Made by a program: the position numbers and the translations under genes. From IMG/VR virus record IMGVR_UViG_3300043466_000321, positions 1-32,366 of that record: a DNA stretch of 32,366 nucleotides; one strand, given 5' to 3'. This document shows positions 21,255 through 30,770 of this stretch, piece after piece (positions within the stretch are counted from its first letter, which is position 1; every line of letters starts with the position of its first letter). The stretch comes from a virus. The notes below the pieces were generated by a model. The model saw only the letters and a program-made list of their open reading frames with translations. It ran no database searches and was not told the origin of the DNA.

Positions 21255-21782
21255 TTAAGAACCTGCTACTACTGTAAATCCAGCACCAGCTAAAGTATCT
21301 CCAATGAAATTTGCTGGTACTTGCTCCATTCCTGTAAGTGTTAAAGTGTATCCACTCAAATCACCCATTGCAGCACCAGTTACAATAGTTCCACCTGTTA
21401 CATCCATTCCGTGTTCTAATCCACAATAAAAGAAATTACCATTGTTATCTTCAACAATTACTTGTGGTCTACCATAAGCCAAAAGTTTGATTTGTTTGTG
21501 GTCTACAATAGATAATTTTTTTAAAGTCAATGCTAATTCTTGTTGAAAGAATGTAGTACCATTTTCTCTTGAAGAAGTAATTGTTTGTGTAAAAGATGAA
21601 TTACCTTTTAAATCATATTTGTATGCTGTTGGTGTTCCAGCTACTGCATCAATAACATCTGTATTTGTTCCATCGTAAGTGTAACCAGTAGCATCACCCC
21701 AATTAACAAAATAAACCGATTTTAAACCCCCTGAACTATCTTTACAAGGTTCTAATCTACCTAAACTAATATCACAAGCCAT
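21255..21782 (-). CDS. Probable major tail tube protein
   Basis: 175 aa. ACDISLGRLEPCKDSSGGLK at the start, YKYDLKGNSSFTQTI, ENGTTFFQQELALTLKKLS, YGRPQVIVEDNNGNFFYCGL and GAAMGDLSGYTLTLTGMEQV follow the order seen in tail tube proteins of flavobacterial siphophages. The strand-rich pattern agrees with a tube fold that stacks in rings around the tape measure. It is bracketed by terminators, as expected for a strongly expressed structural gene. A second capsid-associated protein is the main alternative. Confidence 0.72.
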   Translation of the reverse strand: MACDISLGRLEPCKDSSGGLKSVYFVNWGDATGYTYDGTNTDVIDAVAGTPTAYKYDLKGNSSFTQTITSSRENGTTFFQQELALTLKKLSIVDHKQIKLLAYGRPQVIVEDNNGNFFYCGLEHGMDVTGGTIVTGAAMGDLSGYTLTLTGMEQVPANFIGDTLAGAGFTVVAGS

Positions 21783-21802
21783 ATTTATATATTTTTAAAG
21801 TT

Positions 21803-21833
21803 AAAAAAAAGGTGGTGTTTTTTTCACCACCCT
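21803..21833 (-). terminator. Rho-independent terminator after major capsid gene
   Basis: GGTGGTG and CACCACC form a perfect 7-bp stem around seven A residues on the minus strand, followed by eight T residues (21810-21803). It lies 22 bases after the capsid stop and 20 before the tail tube start. Confidence 0.92.
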
Positions 21834-21855
21834 TAATTTGATTATTAATTAATTA

Positions 21856-22818
21856 TTAGTTAGCAGCGTTTGTAATACCATAAGTAGTTATATCACCAAC
21901 AATTCCGTATTGTACACCAGCAGTAAAACGCATTACAACTCTTACATTTTGTGAACCATCAATATCAGCCATATCAATCAATTTAACTTCTTGGTTATCT
22001 GACAATAAACCAGTACCAAAGTATAAGTTAGATTTTTGAGCAGCAATAGCAACTGTTGAAGCTAAACCTTGAGCAACAAATATTTTAATTCCATCAAAAG
22101 TAAGTGAACCATTGTTCCACCATTGTGTTCCCATTGTGTTAGTACCATTAGCACCCAAACCAGAAGCACCATAACCACCTAAAGCACGTACATATGCTCT
22201 TGCTGTTGCTTGACTAATGTATAAATACAAGTCTTCTTTTCCATAAAGTGAAGCTGGGATAGCATCTACTAATCTACCAAGTTCACCTATAACTGTTGAA
22301 GAAGCAGTAATTTTAGTTCCATCAGCAGCAATTTCTTGTGCAGTTGGTAAACCAGCATCTAAAGTAAGTAATCTTGTAAATCCGTTAAATTCTCCAGCAT
22401 TAGCAGTAACACCTCTCCAAATGTTTTGTTCTGTTTTTTCAGCAACTTTAGCAGCAACGTGTGCTAATAAGAAATCAGCAAATGAAGGTGGTAAACTATC
22501 AAAAGCTGAATAACCCATTTGAACTGCTTCCCAATCTGAACGGAAATCTTTTTTACAAAGTTGTAGGTTTACTTGAAATTCTTCTGGTTGTAAAATTTGT
22601 TCTGTTAAAGTTACAGTTGAAGTAGCATCAAAATCACAAGTTGCATCTTTTACGATTGCATCAGTAGCAATTTTCTTAATTACTTCTTTGTATTTTACAT
22701 TTGGTTTTACTTCAATACCACCATTTTCGATAGTAGAAGCACTTAATAATGCAGCAGAAATATACTTTCCAGCAAATTCCCCAGCATAAGTTGTTGTAAT
22801 TGAGGTCGTTGTAGCCAT
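21856..22818 (-). CDS. Major capsid protein
   Basis: 320 aa. The N-terminus is Ala/Thr/Ser rich (ATTTSITTTYAGEFAGKYIS). QPEEFQVNLQLCKKDFRSDW, LLAHVAAKVAEKTEQNIWRG, LYLYISQATARAYVRALGGY, FDGIKIFVAQGL and NVRVVMRFTAGVQYGIVGDI form the backbone helix, P-domain and A-domain elements of HK97-fold capsids in Bacteroidota phages. It is preceded by a scaffold-like gene and followed by a strong terminator. No long delta domain is evident upstream, so the separate scaffold fits. Confidence 0.88.
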   Translation of the reverse strand: MATTTSITTTYAGEFAGKYISAALLSASTIENGGIEVKPNVKYKEVIKKIATDAIVKDATCDFDATSTVTLTEQILQPEEFQVNLQLCKKDFRSDWEAVQMGYSAFDSLPPSFADFLLAHVAAKVAEKTEQNIWRGVTANAGEFNGFTRLLTLDAGLPTAQEIAADGTKITASSTVIGELGRLVDAIPASLYGKEDLYLYISQATARAYVRALGGYGASGLGANGTNTMGTQWWNNGSLTFDGIKIFVAQGLASTVAIAAQKSNLYFGTGLLSDNQEVKLIDMADIDGSQNVRVVMRFTAGVQYGIVGDITTYGITNAAN

Positions 22819-22841
22819 TTTTTATTTAATTTTTATTTTTA

Positions 22842-23390
22842 TTATTTATTTAATTTACTTAATACTACATCAAATGTTGTAGCTTGTCTTTTTTTAGAAT
22901 ATAAATTCATTTTAACTTCATTAGTAGCTTCTGGATTGTGTGATAAAACTTCAATGTTATTATTTGATAATTCTACTGTTTCTGTTTTTACACTTTTCAA
23001 TTCAGCAATTTCTGCTCTTAATTTTTCAATTTCAGAAAAGAACATTTCTTTAGTTACACTTTCAACTACTCTTTTTGGTGTTGCTACTTCAGTTGCCATT
23101 TCTTCTTCTTTTTTAGTAGTTTCTACTTCTACTTCAACTTCTGGTGCTTCTTCTTCTGGCATTTCAATAGATGCAATAACACCTTCAGTTTCTACTTTTA
23201 ATACGTTACCATCTTCTAAAACATACTCACCAACTGGCATTGGTACTCTTTCTTCTTCATTTACAATAAAGACTGCCATTTCTGGTTCAAATGTTTCTGC
23301 TTCAATAACAGTAACACCATCCATTAGTTTCATTTGAGCAAGTTTTACTTCCATACCCAAAAGCTCTTTGATTTGATTTACTACGTTCAT
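22842..23390 (-). CDS. Probable capsid scaffolding protein
   Basis: 182 aa. After a basic-hydrophobic start (MNVVNQIKELLGMEVKLAQM) and a strand-rich part, there is an extremely acidic stretch (PEEEAPEVEVEVETTKKEEE near 78-97) and a coiled coil (EMFFSEIEKLRAEIAELKSV). It ends in a basic tail (YSKKRQATTFDVVLSKLNK), which could hold the capsid shell. Low complexity, charge and location immediately upstream of the capsid gene fit a scaffold. The call is by context and composition. Confidence 0.65.
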   Translation of the reverse strand: MNVVNQIKELLGMEVKLAQMKLMDGVTVIEAETFEPEMAVFIVNEEERVPMPVGEYVLEDGNVLKVETEGVIASIEMPEEEAPEVEVEVETTKKEEEMATEVATPKRVVESVTKEMFFSEIEKLRAEIAELKSVKTETVELSNNNIEVLSHNPEATNEVKMNLYSKKRQATTFDVVLSKLNK

Positions 23391-23403
23391 ATTTATTTAT
23401 TTA

Positions 23404-23793
23404 TTAGACTTCTCCAGTTGTTTTTAATCCAGTTATTGCAGATTGTAAACCTTTTATAGAATTATCAATTTCTTTATCTATATATAAATCTGCTAAAATA
23501 TTTTTTTGAAATTGGTCTGTAACTTCAATTCCTAATTCTTTTATAGATGTTTTAAATTTATCAGAATTTTTTTTAATATTTTCTTGTCTATTTTTAACAC
23601 TTGAATATTGTTCAAATGCTTTAGAAATATTAGAAAAAGCATCTCTTATTAATTGTCTTGCAGCATCTTTGCTTTTACCATTTGCTAAAACATCACTTTC
23701 TATTGTATCTAATAATGCTAATTCAATTCTTTGTGATGCTAATTCTACTTTGTCAAATAACTTATTACCAATCTTTGTTACTTCTGGTGTCAT
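23404..23793 (-). CDS. Helical head-module protein, 129 aa
   Basis: MTPEVTKIGNKLFDKVELAS... is predicted to be helical over its whole length. The coiled-coil tendency resembles its neighbour at 24075-24431. It may be a second scaffold-like or internal head protein. No domain recognised. Confidence 0.7.
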   Translation of the reverse strand: MTPEVTKIGNKLFDKVELASQRIELALLDTIESDVLANGKSKDAARQLIRDAFSNISKAFEQYSSVKNRQENIKKNSDKFKTSIKELGIEVTDQFQKNILADLYIDKEIDNSIKGLQSAITGLKTTGEV

Positions 23794-23852
23794 CTATTTT
23801 TTATTTAAAAATTAATACTATTTATATTTGTTATAAATTGCTTATAAATTGG

Positions 23853-24059
23853 TTAGCCATTTGTTCTAACCATTGTTCTTACTCCATCAACTTGTGTTAC
23901 TGTTGAAGTGCCTTGTGCAACTGTTGAACCAATACCTTGATTGATTAATTCACCTTTGCAACATTCTGCTGAATATGTGCTATCATCACATAAACAAGCT
24001 TGTTTTGAGCTTTTTGGACTTGTGTATTTATTTTTTCCCATTTTAAATATGTTAAACAT
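23853..24059 (-). CDS. Small Cys-rich protein, 68 aa
   Basis: The probable alternative start at 24041 gives MGKNKYTSPKSSKQACLCDD. The CLC and ECC pairs (ACLCDDSTYSAECCKGELIN) are followed by QGIGS and a Thr/Val-rich end. Small proteins of the form ACLCDD-x-TYS-x-CC are common next to capsid genes in Bacteroidota phages. Metal or disulfide binding is possible. Function unknown. Confidence 0.7.
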   Translation of the reverse strand: MFNIFKMGKNKYTSPKSSKQACLCDDSTYSAECCKGELINQGIGSTVAQGTSTVTQVDGVRTMVRTNG

Positions 24060-24074
24060 TAATTAGTATTTGTT

Positions 24075-24431
24075 TTATACAGATAGCAATTTATTTATTA
24101 TAGTGTCTATTGCATTTATATTTCCATTAACTTCAGCTTTTGCTTTTTGTACTTTTGTTAATTCACTATCTAAACCTAAATCTTTTATTAATTTTTCTGC
24201 TTTATCAAGTTCTTTAATTAGTTCTCTATTCTTTTTTAAAGAAATATCAGCTAATTTTGCAGCTTGACTTTTTAAATCTAATGCTTTAATAACTTCTTTA
24301 TTTGCTTCTGCTAAAGCACCTTTTAAATCATCATATATAGTAGCTAATTCTACTTTTTGACTTTCTAAATTAACTTTAGTAACCTTATCAGTATGTTCTA
24401 ATTTTTTAAAAACATTGTTTAACGTACTCAT
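24075..24431 (-). CDS. Coiled-coil head-module protein, 118 aa
   Basis: MSTLNNVFKKLEHTDKVTKV... then long heptad-like stretches (LVELATIYDDLKGALAEANK type and ELDKAEKLIKDLGLDSELTK). It starts five bases after the protease stop and is followed by the Cys-rich gene. Structurally similar to the 129-aa gene at 23404. It could assist scaffold assembly. Confidence 0.7.
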   Translation of the reverse strand: MSTLNNVFKKLEHTDKVTKVNLESQKVELATIYDDLKGALAEANKEVIKALDLKSQAAKLADISLKKNRELIKELDKAEKLIKDLGLDSELTKVQKAKAEVNGNINAIDTIINKLLSV

Positions 24432-24436
24432 TTTAT

Positions 24437-25030
24437 TTATTTGTTATTTATTAGTATTTGTTTTATTTTTTCAATCAATTCTTGCTCTTTACTTTCTTGT
24501 AAATTTAATTCTGCTTTTTCAGAAAAATATCCTTCTATGCTATATCCTTGATATTTACCTTCTTTAACATCATTCCAAACTTCATCATTGTCTATTCTTT
24601 GAACAACAACCCAAGCACCTTCAACTGCATTTAAATTATAAATAGCTGATTTATCTTTTTTAACATCTTCAACTATCCAACTTTCTATTGTATAAACACC
24701 TTCAGTTTTTTTGTCGTGTTCTAATGTTGAATTATGTATTTTAAGTTTCTTTAAATATAATTCTGATGCTTTTCTAACTGTATCTTTTGAAAAACGAATA
24801 TTATATTCATAATCACCATTACGTCTGTAAATATCTTTTTCAGGAATTAAAGCTAAACCAATAACTATTCTTTTATCTTCATCAATAGTTTTTAATTCTA
24901 CTTTGTGTTCATTTAATGCAACCCAATTTTCTTCAATAGCTGGAAATTTAACTAAACTAATAGCATCAATCCCATCTTGAATATTATCTTCGTCTATATC
25001 TAAATAAATAGTTTCTAACTTTTTCATCAT
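24437..25030 (-). CDS. XkdF-type prohead serine protease
   Basis: 197 aa. RIVIGLALIPEKDIYRRNGD (54-73) followed by FSKDTVRKASELYLKK, NSTLEHDKK with the probable catalytic His105, VEGAWVVVQRID, and GYSIEGYF with the candidate nucleophile Ser164 are the ordered hallmarks of XkdF-like phage proteases. It would cleave scaffold and capsid precursors during maturation. In transcription order it follows the tape measure gene and precedes the head genes. Confidence 0.86.
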   Translation of the reverse strand: MMKKLETIYLDIDEDNIQDGIDAISLVKFPAIEENWVALNEHKVELKTIDEDKRIVIGLALIPEKDIYRRNGDYEYNIRFSKDTVRKASELYLKKLKIHNSTLEHDKKTEGVYTIESWIVEDVKKDKSAIYNLNAVEGAWVVVQRIDNDEVWNDVKEGKYQGYSIEGYFSEKAELNLQESKEQELIEKIKQILINNK

Positions 25031-25115
25031 TCTTTTTTTTAAAAATTAAATTATTTATATTTTGTTTTAAATAAGTAACATTAACTATGTTTTTAATACT
25101 TAATGATGCTTATAA

Positions 25116-27212
25116 CTAACCTAAACTTGCATTAGTTACTATATTTCTATTTAAACCTTGTGCTGTTGTTACATCATTCGCTACAACATACGCTTGTATT
25201 GGTGCTTGTGCTGAACGACCTTGCATTGTTTCTGCTAATTGATTAACACCACTATTTCCAACTACATTGAAACTTGGTGCAGCACCTCCTCCACCACCTC
25301 CGGCAGTTTGACCTCCTCCACTTGGAGCTGAAGTACTATCAGAAGTAATTGCTTTTATACTTCGTGTTGCTGAAGCCACATTTGATGCAATTGATAAAGC
25401 GGCTTGAACTGTGTTAATAGCGACAAATGGTTGACCGGCTGTTAATGGACTTGCTGCTACTGCTTTTGCATTTGCCTCTCCCGTTGATGAAATTGTAGCG
25501 GAAATACTTTTATATGAACTTCTAATAATGTCCGCTATTGCCAATGCCTTGGAAACACCTGCTAATTTTTTTCCACCTGCCGAAAGTATATTTTGTAAGT
25601 TATCTAAATTAGTTCGGTATTGTTCTTCTTTTAATTTCGCTACTTCTTCTTGTCGCCTTATTTCATCTTCTTTAGCTTTATCGTCAATATCACCTAAATC
25701 TTTTTCAAGTTTCTTTTTTAATTCTGTTTGTAATGCTGCATTTCCTTCAGCTGCTAAATATTCTTGCTCGTATTTTTGTGTTAATATTAACTTATCATAA
25801 TCTGATTTTTGTAAAGTTAATTCTTGAAAACGTTGCCATTCTAAATCTTCTTTTTCAATTCTTAATTTTGTTTCTTCTTCTAATTTAATCCTTTTTGTTT
25901 CTGCATTTTTATCATCTAACTCTTGTTGTAAAGTATTATATTTTTCTTCGAATAATCTTAATAGATTTTCTTTTTCTTTTGCTGTTTTAGTAAGAGAATT
26001 TATTTCGGCAAGTTCACGTTGCTTTTGTAAGTCAAGTTTTTCTTGGTCAGATTTAGCATTTAAATTTTGTAAATCTTTTAAATAATTTTCTTCTAAACTA
26101 CTAATATTTTTTACTCTATCTTCTTCCGCTTTTCTTAATTCTTCGTTTGTTTTTTTCTTTTCTGCAATTTGTTCTTGACCTATTTTTTCAGCATTCTCTT
26201 TAGATTTTTGTCTTGCATCTGTTTGTTCTTGTGTTTCTGCTATTTTATTTTCATTTAATAGTTTTTTTCTATTTAATATAGATGTTTTTAATGCATTATT
26301 TGCATCATCATATTCTTTTCTTGCTTTTTTAGCAGTTTCTATAATTTGGTCAGATGCATCTTCTAATAAAGACCTTCTTTGTGCTTCTATTGCTATTGCA
26401 TATAAACTTTGAGCATTTGCTTTTTTTTGTGCTACTTCTTGATTTGCTAATTCAACTGCTAATTTTCTAATTTCAGAAGCACTTTTACCCGATGCCTTTG
26501 CTAATCCTAATTGTAAATCCCTTGATAATTCTGCTTCTTGTGTTGCTGCTTTTTGACTTTTTACTGTATTGTCTAATTGTTTTGCTAATGCTTTGTTTGA
26601 TGCTTCTGCTTTTTTAGATGCATCTGAACTTGACATAAACATATTTACTAAAGCATAACCAGCAGCAATTAAAGCAGTAACAGCAACTACTATAACACCA
26701 ATAGGATTAGCAGCCATTGCAGTATTCCAAATTCTTTGAGCAGCAGCACTAATATTTTGAACTATTGTAAATGATTTAACAACTGCACCTAATTGTTTAA
26801 ATGCATCTACACTTTCTCCAACTGCTTGGATACCTTGTGAAATAGCCATTGCAGATTGAACTTTCAAAATCATTTGTTCAACTTCTTTACTTTCAGTACC
26901 AAGTAAACCCATTGCACCAGTTACAGCACTTAAACCACCAGCAGCACCACTTAAAGATGAAGTTAATGCTTTAAATTTTGCATCAGGATTGAATGCATCG
27001 GTTAAAGATTTAGCATCACCCATTCTGTCTTTTAATTCTGCTGCTCTTTTAGCTGCTTCAACAGCTTCTTTTGATGTAGCACCAAACTTTTCAGACATTA
27101 AGGCAACATCTTCTTGGGCTTTTCTTAATTCACTTCTTAATGAAGTAACTGCTTGTTCAGTTTGACCTAAATTAGAATTAACTTCTAAATTTACAGTTTT
27201 AGTTTCTGCCAT
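25116..27212 (-). CDS. Tail tape measure protein
   Basis: 698 aa. The N-terminal half is Ala/Lys/Glu-rich coiled coil (LRSELRKAQEDVALMSEKFG). A hydrophobic stretch near residues 170-195 (NPIGVIVVAVTALIAAGYAL) is typical of tape measures. A second long coiled coil follows (KTNEELRKAEEDRVKNISSL and onward). The C-terminus has a Gly-rich run (GGGQTAGGGGGGAAP). It sets tail length, which at roughly 1.5 angstrom per residue would be about 100 nm. A 53-aa gene overlaps its start by 14 bases. Confidence 0.9.
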   Translation of the reverse strand: MAETKTVNLEVNSNLGQTEQAVTSLRSELRKAQEDVALMSEKFGATSKEAVEAAKRAAELKDRMGDAKSLTDAFNPDAKFKALTSSLSGAAGGLSAVTGAMGLLGTESKEVEQMILKVQSAMAISQGIQAVGESVDAFKQLGAVVKSFTIVQNISAAAQRIWNTAMAANPIGVIVVAVTALIAAGYALVNMFMSSSDASKKAEASNKALAKQLDNTVKSQKAATQEAELSRDLQLGLAKASGKSASEIRKLAVELANQEVAQKKANAQSLYAIAIEAQRRSLLEDASDQIIETAKKARKEYDDANNALKTSILNRKKLLNENKIAETQEQTDARQKSKENAEKIGQEQIAEKKKTNEELRKAEEDRVKNISSLEENYLKDLQNLNAKSDQEKLDLQKQRELAEINSLTKTAKEKENLLRLFEEKYNTLQQELDDKNAETKRIKLEEETKLRIEKEDLEWQRFQELTLQKSDYDKLILTQKYEQEYLAAEGNAALQTELKKKLEKDLGDIDDKAKEDEIRRQEEVAKLKEEQYRTNLDNLQNILSAGGKKLAGVSKALAIADIIRSSYKSISATISSTGEANAKAVAASPLTAGQPFVAINTVQAALSIASNVASATRSIKAITSDSTSAPSGGGQTAGGGGGGAAPSFNVVGNSGVNQLAETMQGRSAQAPIQAYVVANDVTTAQGLNRNIVTNASLG

Positions 27213-27360
27213 TTTTTCTTTCTTTTATTTGTCTTTTAAATTGCTTTAATCCACCTGAAATTGTTGTTGGTAATTCATATTTACCTTTTGCAATTTCTAT
27301 TATTTCTGATTGTCCGTAATGCTCATCTAATTGAAGCATTTCTAATATTAACTTTATCAT
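27199..27360 (-). CDS. Hypothetical basic protein upstream of tape measure, 53 aa
   Basis: MIKLILEMLQLDEHYGQSEI... then AKGKYELPTTISGGLKQFKR and QIKERKNGRN. The start shares one base with the stop of the large tail protein (TAATG), and the 3' end overlaps the tape measure start by 14 bases in another frame. A tail-assembly accessory is likely from position. No family recognised. Confidence 0.65.
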   Translation of the reverse strand: MIKLILEMLQLDEHYGQSEIIEIAKGKYELPTTISGGLKQFKRQIKERKNGRN

Positions 27361-29681
27361 TATGCAGTTTGTATTATTGGTATTGTTATTAACCCCGTAT
27401 CTCCACCTAATAAATATCTAATCTCAAAATCTTCTATTCTTTCTAACCCTGTTGAATTTGCTGCAATAGATATTGTTACACTAAAGTCGTCCTTTATTCC
27501 ACCAGCAGCACTCCAAGTAACAAAACCTGATGCATTACTAATAACTTCCACATCGTCAAATAATCCTTTGTAAACATCTATTTGAACTTCTTGTGCTGTA
27601 TTATCTACGTTTAATAATTCTATGTTTGCAAATCTATAACCTACACTATCAAAACCTAATACTCTATAATCATTTATCAATTCAAATGTTGCTTCACCTG
27701 TTGTTAAATCAGTAGTAAAAGAATTTATAATATACCTGTTATCTCTTATTACTATCCTATCATTTAATTTTAAGTTAGTTAAGTTTTGTGGTTCTAATTT
27801 TGCTTTTGCTTTTAAAACTCTTGTTTTTTGATTATAAAGATTTGCTATATATTGCTCATAGTGTCTTTTGTATAATCCTTGTGGTGCATTTACTAAATAC
27901 CAAGATGAAACTTCATTTCCAAAGTTTATAGAATATAAATAACTTAAATCAGTAGCACCTGTATTTATTTCATTGTTAAATCTTATATAGTTGTTTATAC
28001 TTGTATAAACAGTTCCGTTAAATATTTTAATAGGATAAGAAGAAACATTAGTTAGACCATTGTTATACATTAATATTGGTTTAGGTGTATAACTTTGTAA
28101 ATCTTTGTTTAATAATGTAGCAGTTTGAAAATTAGAACCTGTTGCTCTTTCCCACATTATATCTTCAAATGGTAACTTAATTTCATATTTACTACTTTCA
28201 GAAATTGAACCACTATCAAAAGTTAAATCACCATATTCCCTATTAAACAAACCTCTAAATGCATTGTTTAAAATGTTTTCTGATTGTTCATATTTAAACT
28301 CTATTGACTTAAATAGTTTTGGCTTTTCAATATCTAATTCATCAGCATAAATAAATGGTGTTAAATCTTTTATTTGACCAGCTTGATAATAAAGTTCTAA
28401 TGGTTCTAATTTAAATGTTGTTTCATTTATTGGTGTGATAATTAAATTAAACATTTTAACTAATCCCATAAAGAAATCTGAAACTTTTATATCTGGTACA
28501 TAATTAACAACATTTTGTATTGCTGAAAATGATTGACCAGCACCACCACTTGGATAGTTAAAACTATCTGTTGTTCTATCACCATAAACATTTCTTCTTA
28601 TATAAGCAATTTGTGCTTTAAATTCAAAAGCACCTAAAGCAGAAACTCTAATTTTATATTGGTTACTTGCTGGATTATCTGATTGTCTAACATCTAATAA
28701 TATTGGACTTTGGTTTCCTATTAAATTATCAAATGTTTGTGTTACTACTCCATTTTGTAATAATTCAACTTTATAATTAGTTGATAAATATGGTGATACT
28801 GGTGTAACAATAAATTTAATTACTATTCTTCTATTTCCACCATAACTTGGAAATGGTGGTGAACCTGTTTGAAAATAACTACTATTCCAATCTAATGTTA
28901 TTGTATCAGTTGTTGTATTGTATTCTGGGAAAGTAGCAGTTCCTGTAAATCTATTTTGGTCGTAAAAAACTCCAGCATTGTATGCTCTTGGTAATTCACT
29001 ATTTTTCATCAACATTTGCAACTTGCTAAATTGATTGTAGTTTAAAAAATTACCTGTAAATGTTATACCATATTTAGTTTCTATAAAATCTAATATTAAT
29101 GTTATTGGTACTGCTGGAAATAAATCATTCCAATTAATAGCACCTGTGTTTGTAGTTACATCATAAATAGTTGCATTATTATAATCAAACTTTCTTGTAT
29201 TACCAATTAAAGGATATGTTAAACCACCAAGATTTGTGTTTATAAAACCAATAACACTTGCAGCATTATAGGTATGATTTAAAGAACTAAAATCTAAACT
29301 GTTTAATTTATCTTCACCAAACTTATCCTTTAATTGTGTTAAATTTCCATAAAATGTAAGTGTATAACTTTCAACATAACCATTCTTTTTATTTGCTTTT
29401 TCTAACTGAACATTACCTTGTTTAAATGGTATTGTTTCTATTTCAATAAATGCACTATATCTTATTCTTGCATCATATCCATTATCAACTGCATTATCAT
29501 ACCAATGTGAAAATATAGCATTATTTGTAGATGATGCTGGTATTGTAAATGATTGTGAATAGTCTGTAAATAGCTTTCCAATATCTGAATAGTTTTGTAT
29601 AGTAGAAGTTACTGAAACTTTTTCATCTTGAAACATTTCAACTCTATGTGCAACATCATCAACGTAAATATATAATTCCAT
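27360..29681 (-). CDS. Large tail-tip or baseplate protein
   Basis: 773 aa. It starts MELYIYVDDVAHRVEMFQDE and continues with SDIGKLFTDYSQSFTIPASS, a motif common in large tail proteins of Bacteroidota phages. Strand-rich domains include KIRVSALGAFEFKAQIAYI, and a hub-like part reads LKLNDRIVIRDNRYIINSFT near the C-terminus. The final ~100 residues look like an Ig-like domain (VDVYKGLFDDVEVISNAS onward). It probably forms the tail hub or tip that leads to the fibre. It is co-translated with the preceding 362-aa gene (one-base overlap). Confidence 0.78.
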   Translation of the reverse strand: MELYIYVDDVAHRVEMFQDEKVSVTSTIQNYSDIGKLFTDYSQSFTIPASSTNNAIFSHWYDNAVDNGYDARIRYSAFIEIETIPFKQGNVQLEKANKKNGYVESYTLTFYGNLTQLKDKFGEDKLNSLDFSSLNHTYNAASVIGFINTNLGGLTYPLIGNTRKFDYNNATIYDVTTNTGAINWNDLFPAVPITLILDFIETKYGITFTGNFLNYNQFSKLQMLMKNSELPRAYNAGVFYDQNRFTGTATFPEYNTTTDTITLDWNSSYFQTGSPPFPSYGGNRRIVIKFIVTPVSPYLSTNYKVELLQNGVVTQTFDNLIGNQSPILLDVRQSDNPASNQYKIRVSALGAFEFKAQIAYIRRNVYGDRTTDSFNYPSGGAGQSFSAIQNVVNYVPDIKVSDFFMGLVKMFNLIITPINETTFKLEPLELYYQAGQIKDLTPFIYADELDIEKPKLFKSIEFKYEQSENILNNAFRGLFNREYGDLTFDSGSISESSKYEIKLPFEDIMWERATGSNFQTATLLNKDLQSYTPKPILMYNNGLTNVSSYPIKIFNGTVYTSINNYIRFNNEINTGATDLSYLYSINFGNEVSSWYLVNAPQGLYKRHYEQYIANLYNQKTRVLKAKAKLEPQNLTNLKLNDRIVIRDNRYIINSFTTDLTTGEATFELINDYRVLGFDSVGYRFANIELLNVDNTAQEVQIDVYKGLFDDVEVISNASGFVTWSAAGGIKDDFSVTISIAANSTGLERIEDFEIRYLLGGDTGLITIPIIQTA

Positions 29682-30769
29682 TATATTACATTATTAATTT
29701 GATTGTAATTGTACTCAAAATCTATTTGGTAATTAATCATCTTATCTTGCAAAGAAGTTTTTAAATCAGTTGTCATTGTTTTTAATTTAACTGGATTATT
29801 ATCTAATAAAATAGTTTCTGAAGTCATTAAATCTTTTATAAGTTCATTGTAGCTTTCTTCAACCCAACCTGTATTTATTTTAACAGATTGTTTTGCTTCA
29901 TAGTTAAACATTTTAGTTTCACCTCTTAATATGTTATAAGCTACATCATCTGGCAATAATTGATATTCTTTATTTTTAACTTCCCAATTTTCAGTTCTTG
30001 CTTTAAAGAATGTAATAAAATCCCAACCACCAAATCTATTTATAAATGAACATAACATAGGTGTATATTTATTTTCACATTCTGTTTTAAAAACATAAGT
30101 AATTAATGTTGTTTCATTTTTTACAATAGATACTTTATTACCCTCTAAATAATCTATATCATTTTTAGTAATTGGTACTTTAAAAACATATTGTGTTTCT
30201 ACATCACCATTTAATATTTCATTAGTAATAAAATTTGCATTATTTAAATCACTATAAACAACTGAATAAACATCAGTATCATTTACATAATCTATATAAA
30301 AATTAAGATAAAAAGGATTGTCTAAACTATATTTATGTGTTTTGGCTTGATTTAAAACAGTAAAAGGTATAAATTCATTATCATCTGAATTATTATAACC
30401 ATCTAAATAATTTGTATATCCATTTAAAGCAACATAAGTTGTTGTATCTAATAAAGTTGGTGAGGGATTATTAGCAGTAGTTGAATAATATCTTTTAACT
30501 TTAACATAGCACCAATTATCTGTATTTTCTTCAATAGCTGATAAAACAAATACTGGATTAATTATATTTATAAACTCTTTAACATAATTAGATATATTGT
30601 AAATGTTATTAGTTTGTGTTGCTGATGCTGCTTTTTTGCTTAAAGTATATGTAGCTGTTGCTGGTTCAGTTTCACCTTTGTGCCATATAAATAATTCAAC
30701 TTTACTTTCAAGTTGACTTGCTTCATCTACTTGTATAAAATATGGGCTTCTTACAAATATTACTTCCAT
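29681..30769 (-). CDS. Tail-tip structural protein, 362 aa
   Basis: MEVIFVRSPYFIQVDEASQL... then VELFIWHKGETEPATATYTL and YNISNYVKEFI. This opening (RSPYFI, EL-x-IW-G, NISNYV) is shared by a family found before large tail proteins in flavobacterial siphophages. It is predominantly strand-rich with several aromatic residues. A distal-tail or hub partner role is likely; no enzymatic motif is visible. Confidence 0.72.
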   Translation of the reverse strand: MEVIFVRSPYFIQVDEASQLESKVELFIWHKGETEPATATYTLSKKAASATQTNNIYNISNYVKEFINIINPVFVLSAIEENTDNWCYVKVKRYYSTTANNPSPTLLDTTTYVALNGYTNYLDGYNNSDDNEFIPFTVLNQAKTHKYSLDNPFYLNFYIDYVNDTDVYSVVYSDLNNANFITNEILNGDVETQYVFKVPITKNDIDYLEGNKVSIVKNETTLITYVFKTECENKYTPMLCSFINRFGGWDFITFFKARTENWEVKNKEYQLLPDDVAYNILRGETKMFNYEAKQSVKINTGWVEESYNELIKDLMTSETILLDNNPVKLKTMTTDLKTSLQDKMINYQIDFEYNYNQINNVI

Positions 30770-30770
30770 T

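Noticed and set aside
22936-23337. 133-codon plus-strand ORF opposite the scaffold gene
   Set aside because: Its Ser/Thr-rich sequence is the mirror of the Glu/Val-rich scaffold codons, so it is a shadow frame.
25528-25800. Plus-strand ORF opposite the tape measure gene
   Set aside because: Antisense to the coiled-coil region with no independent support.
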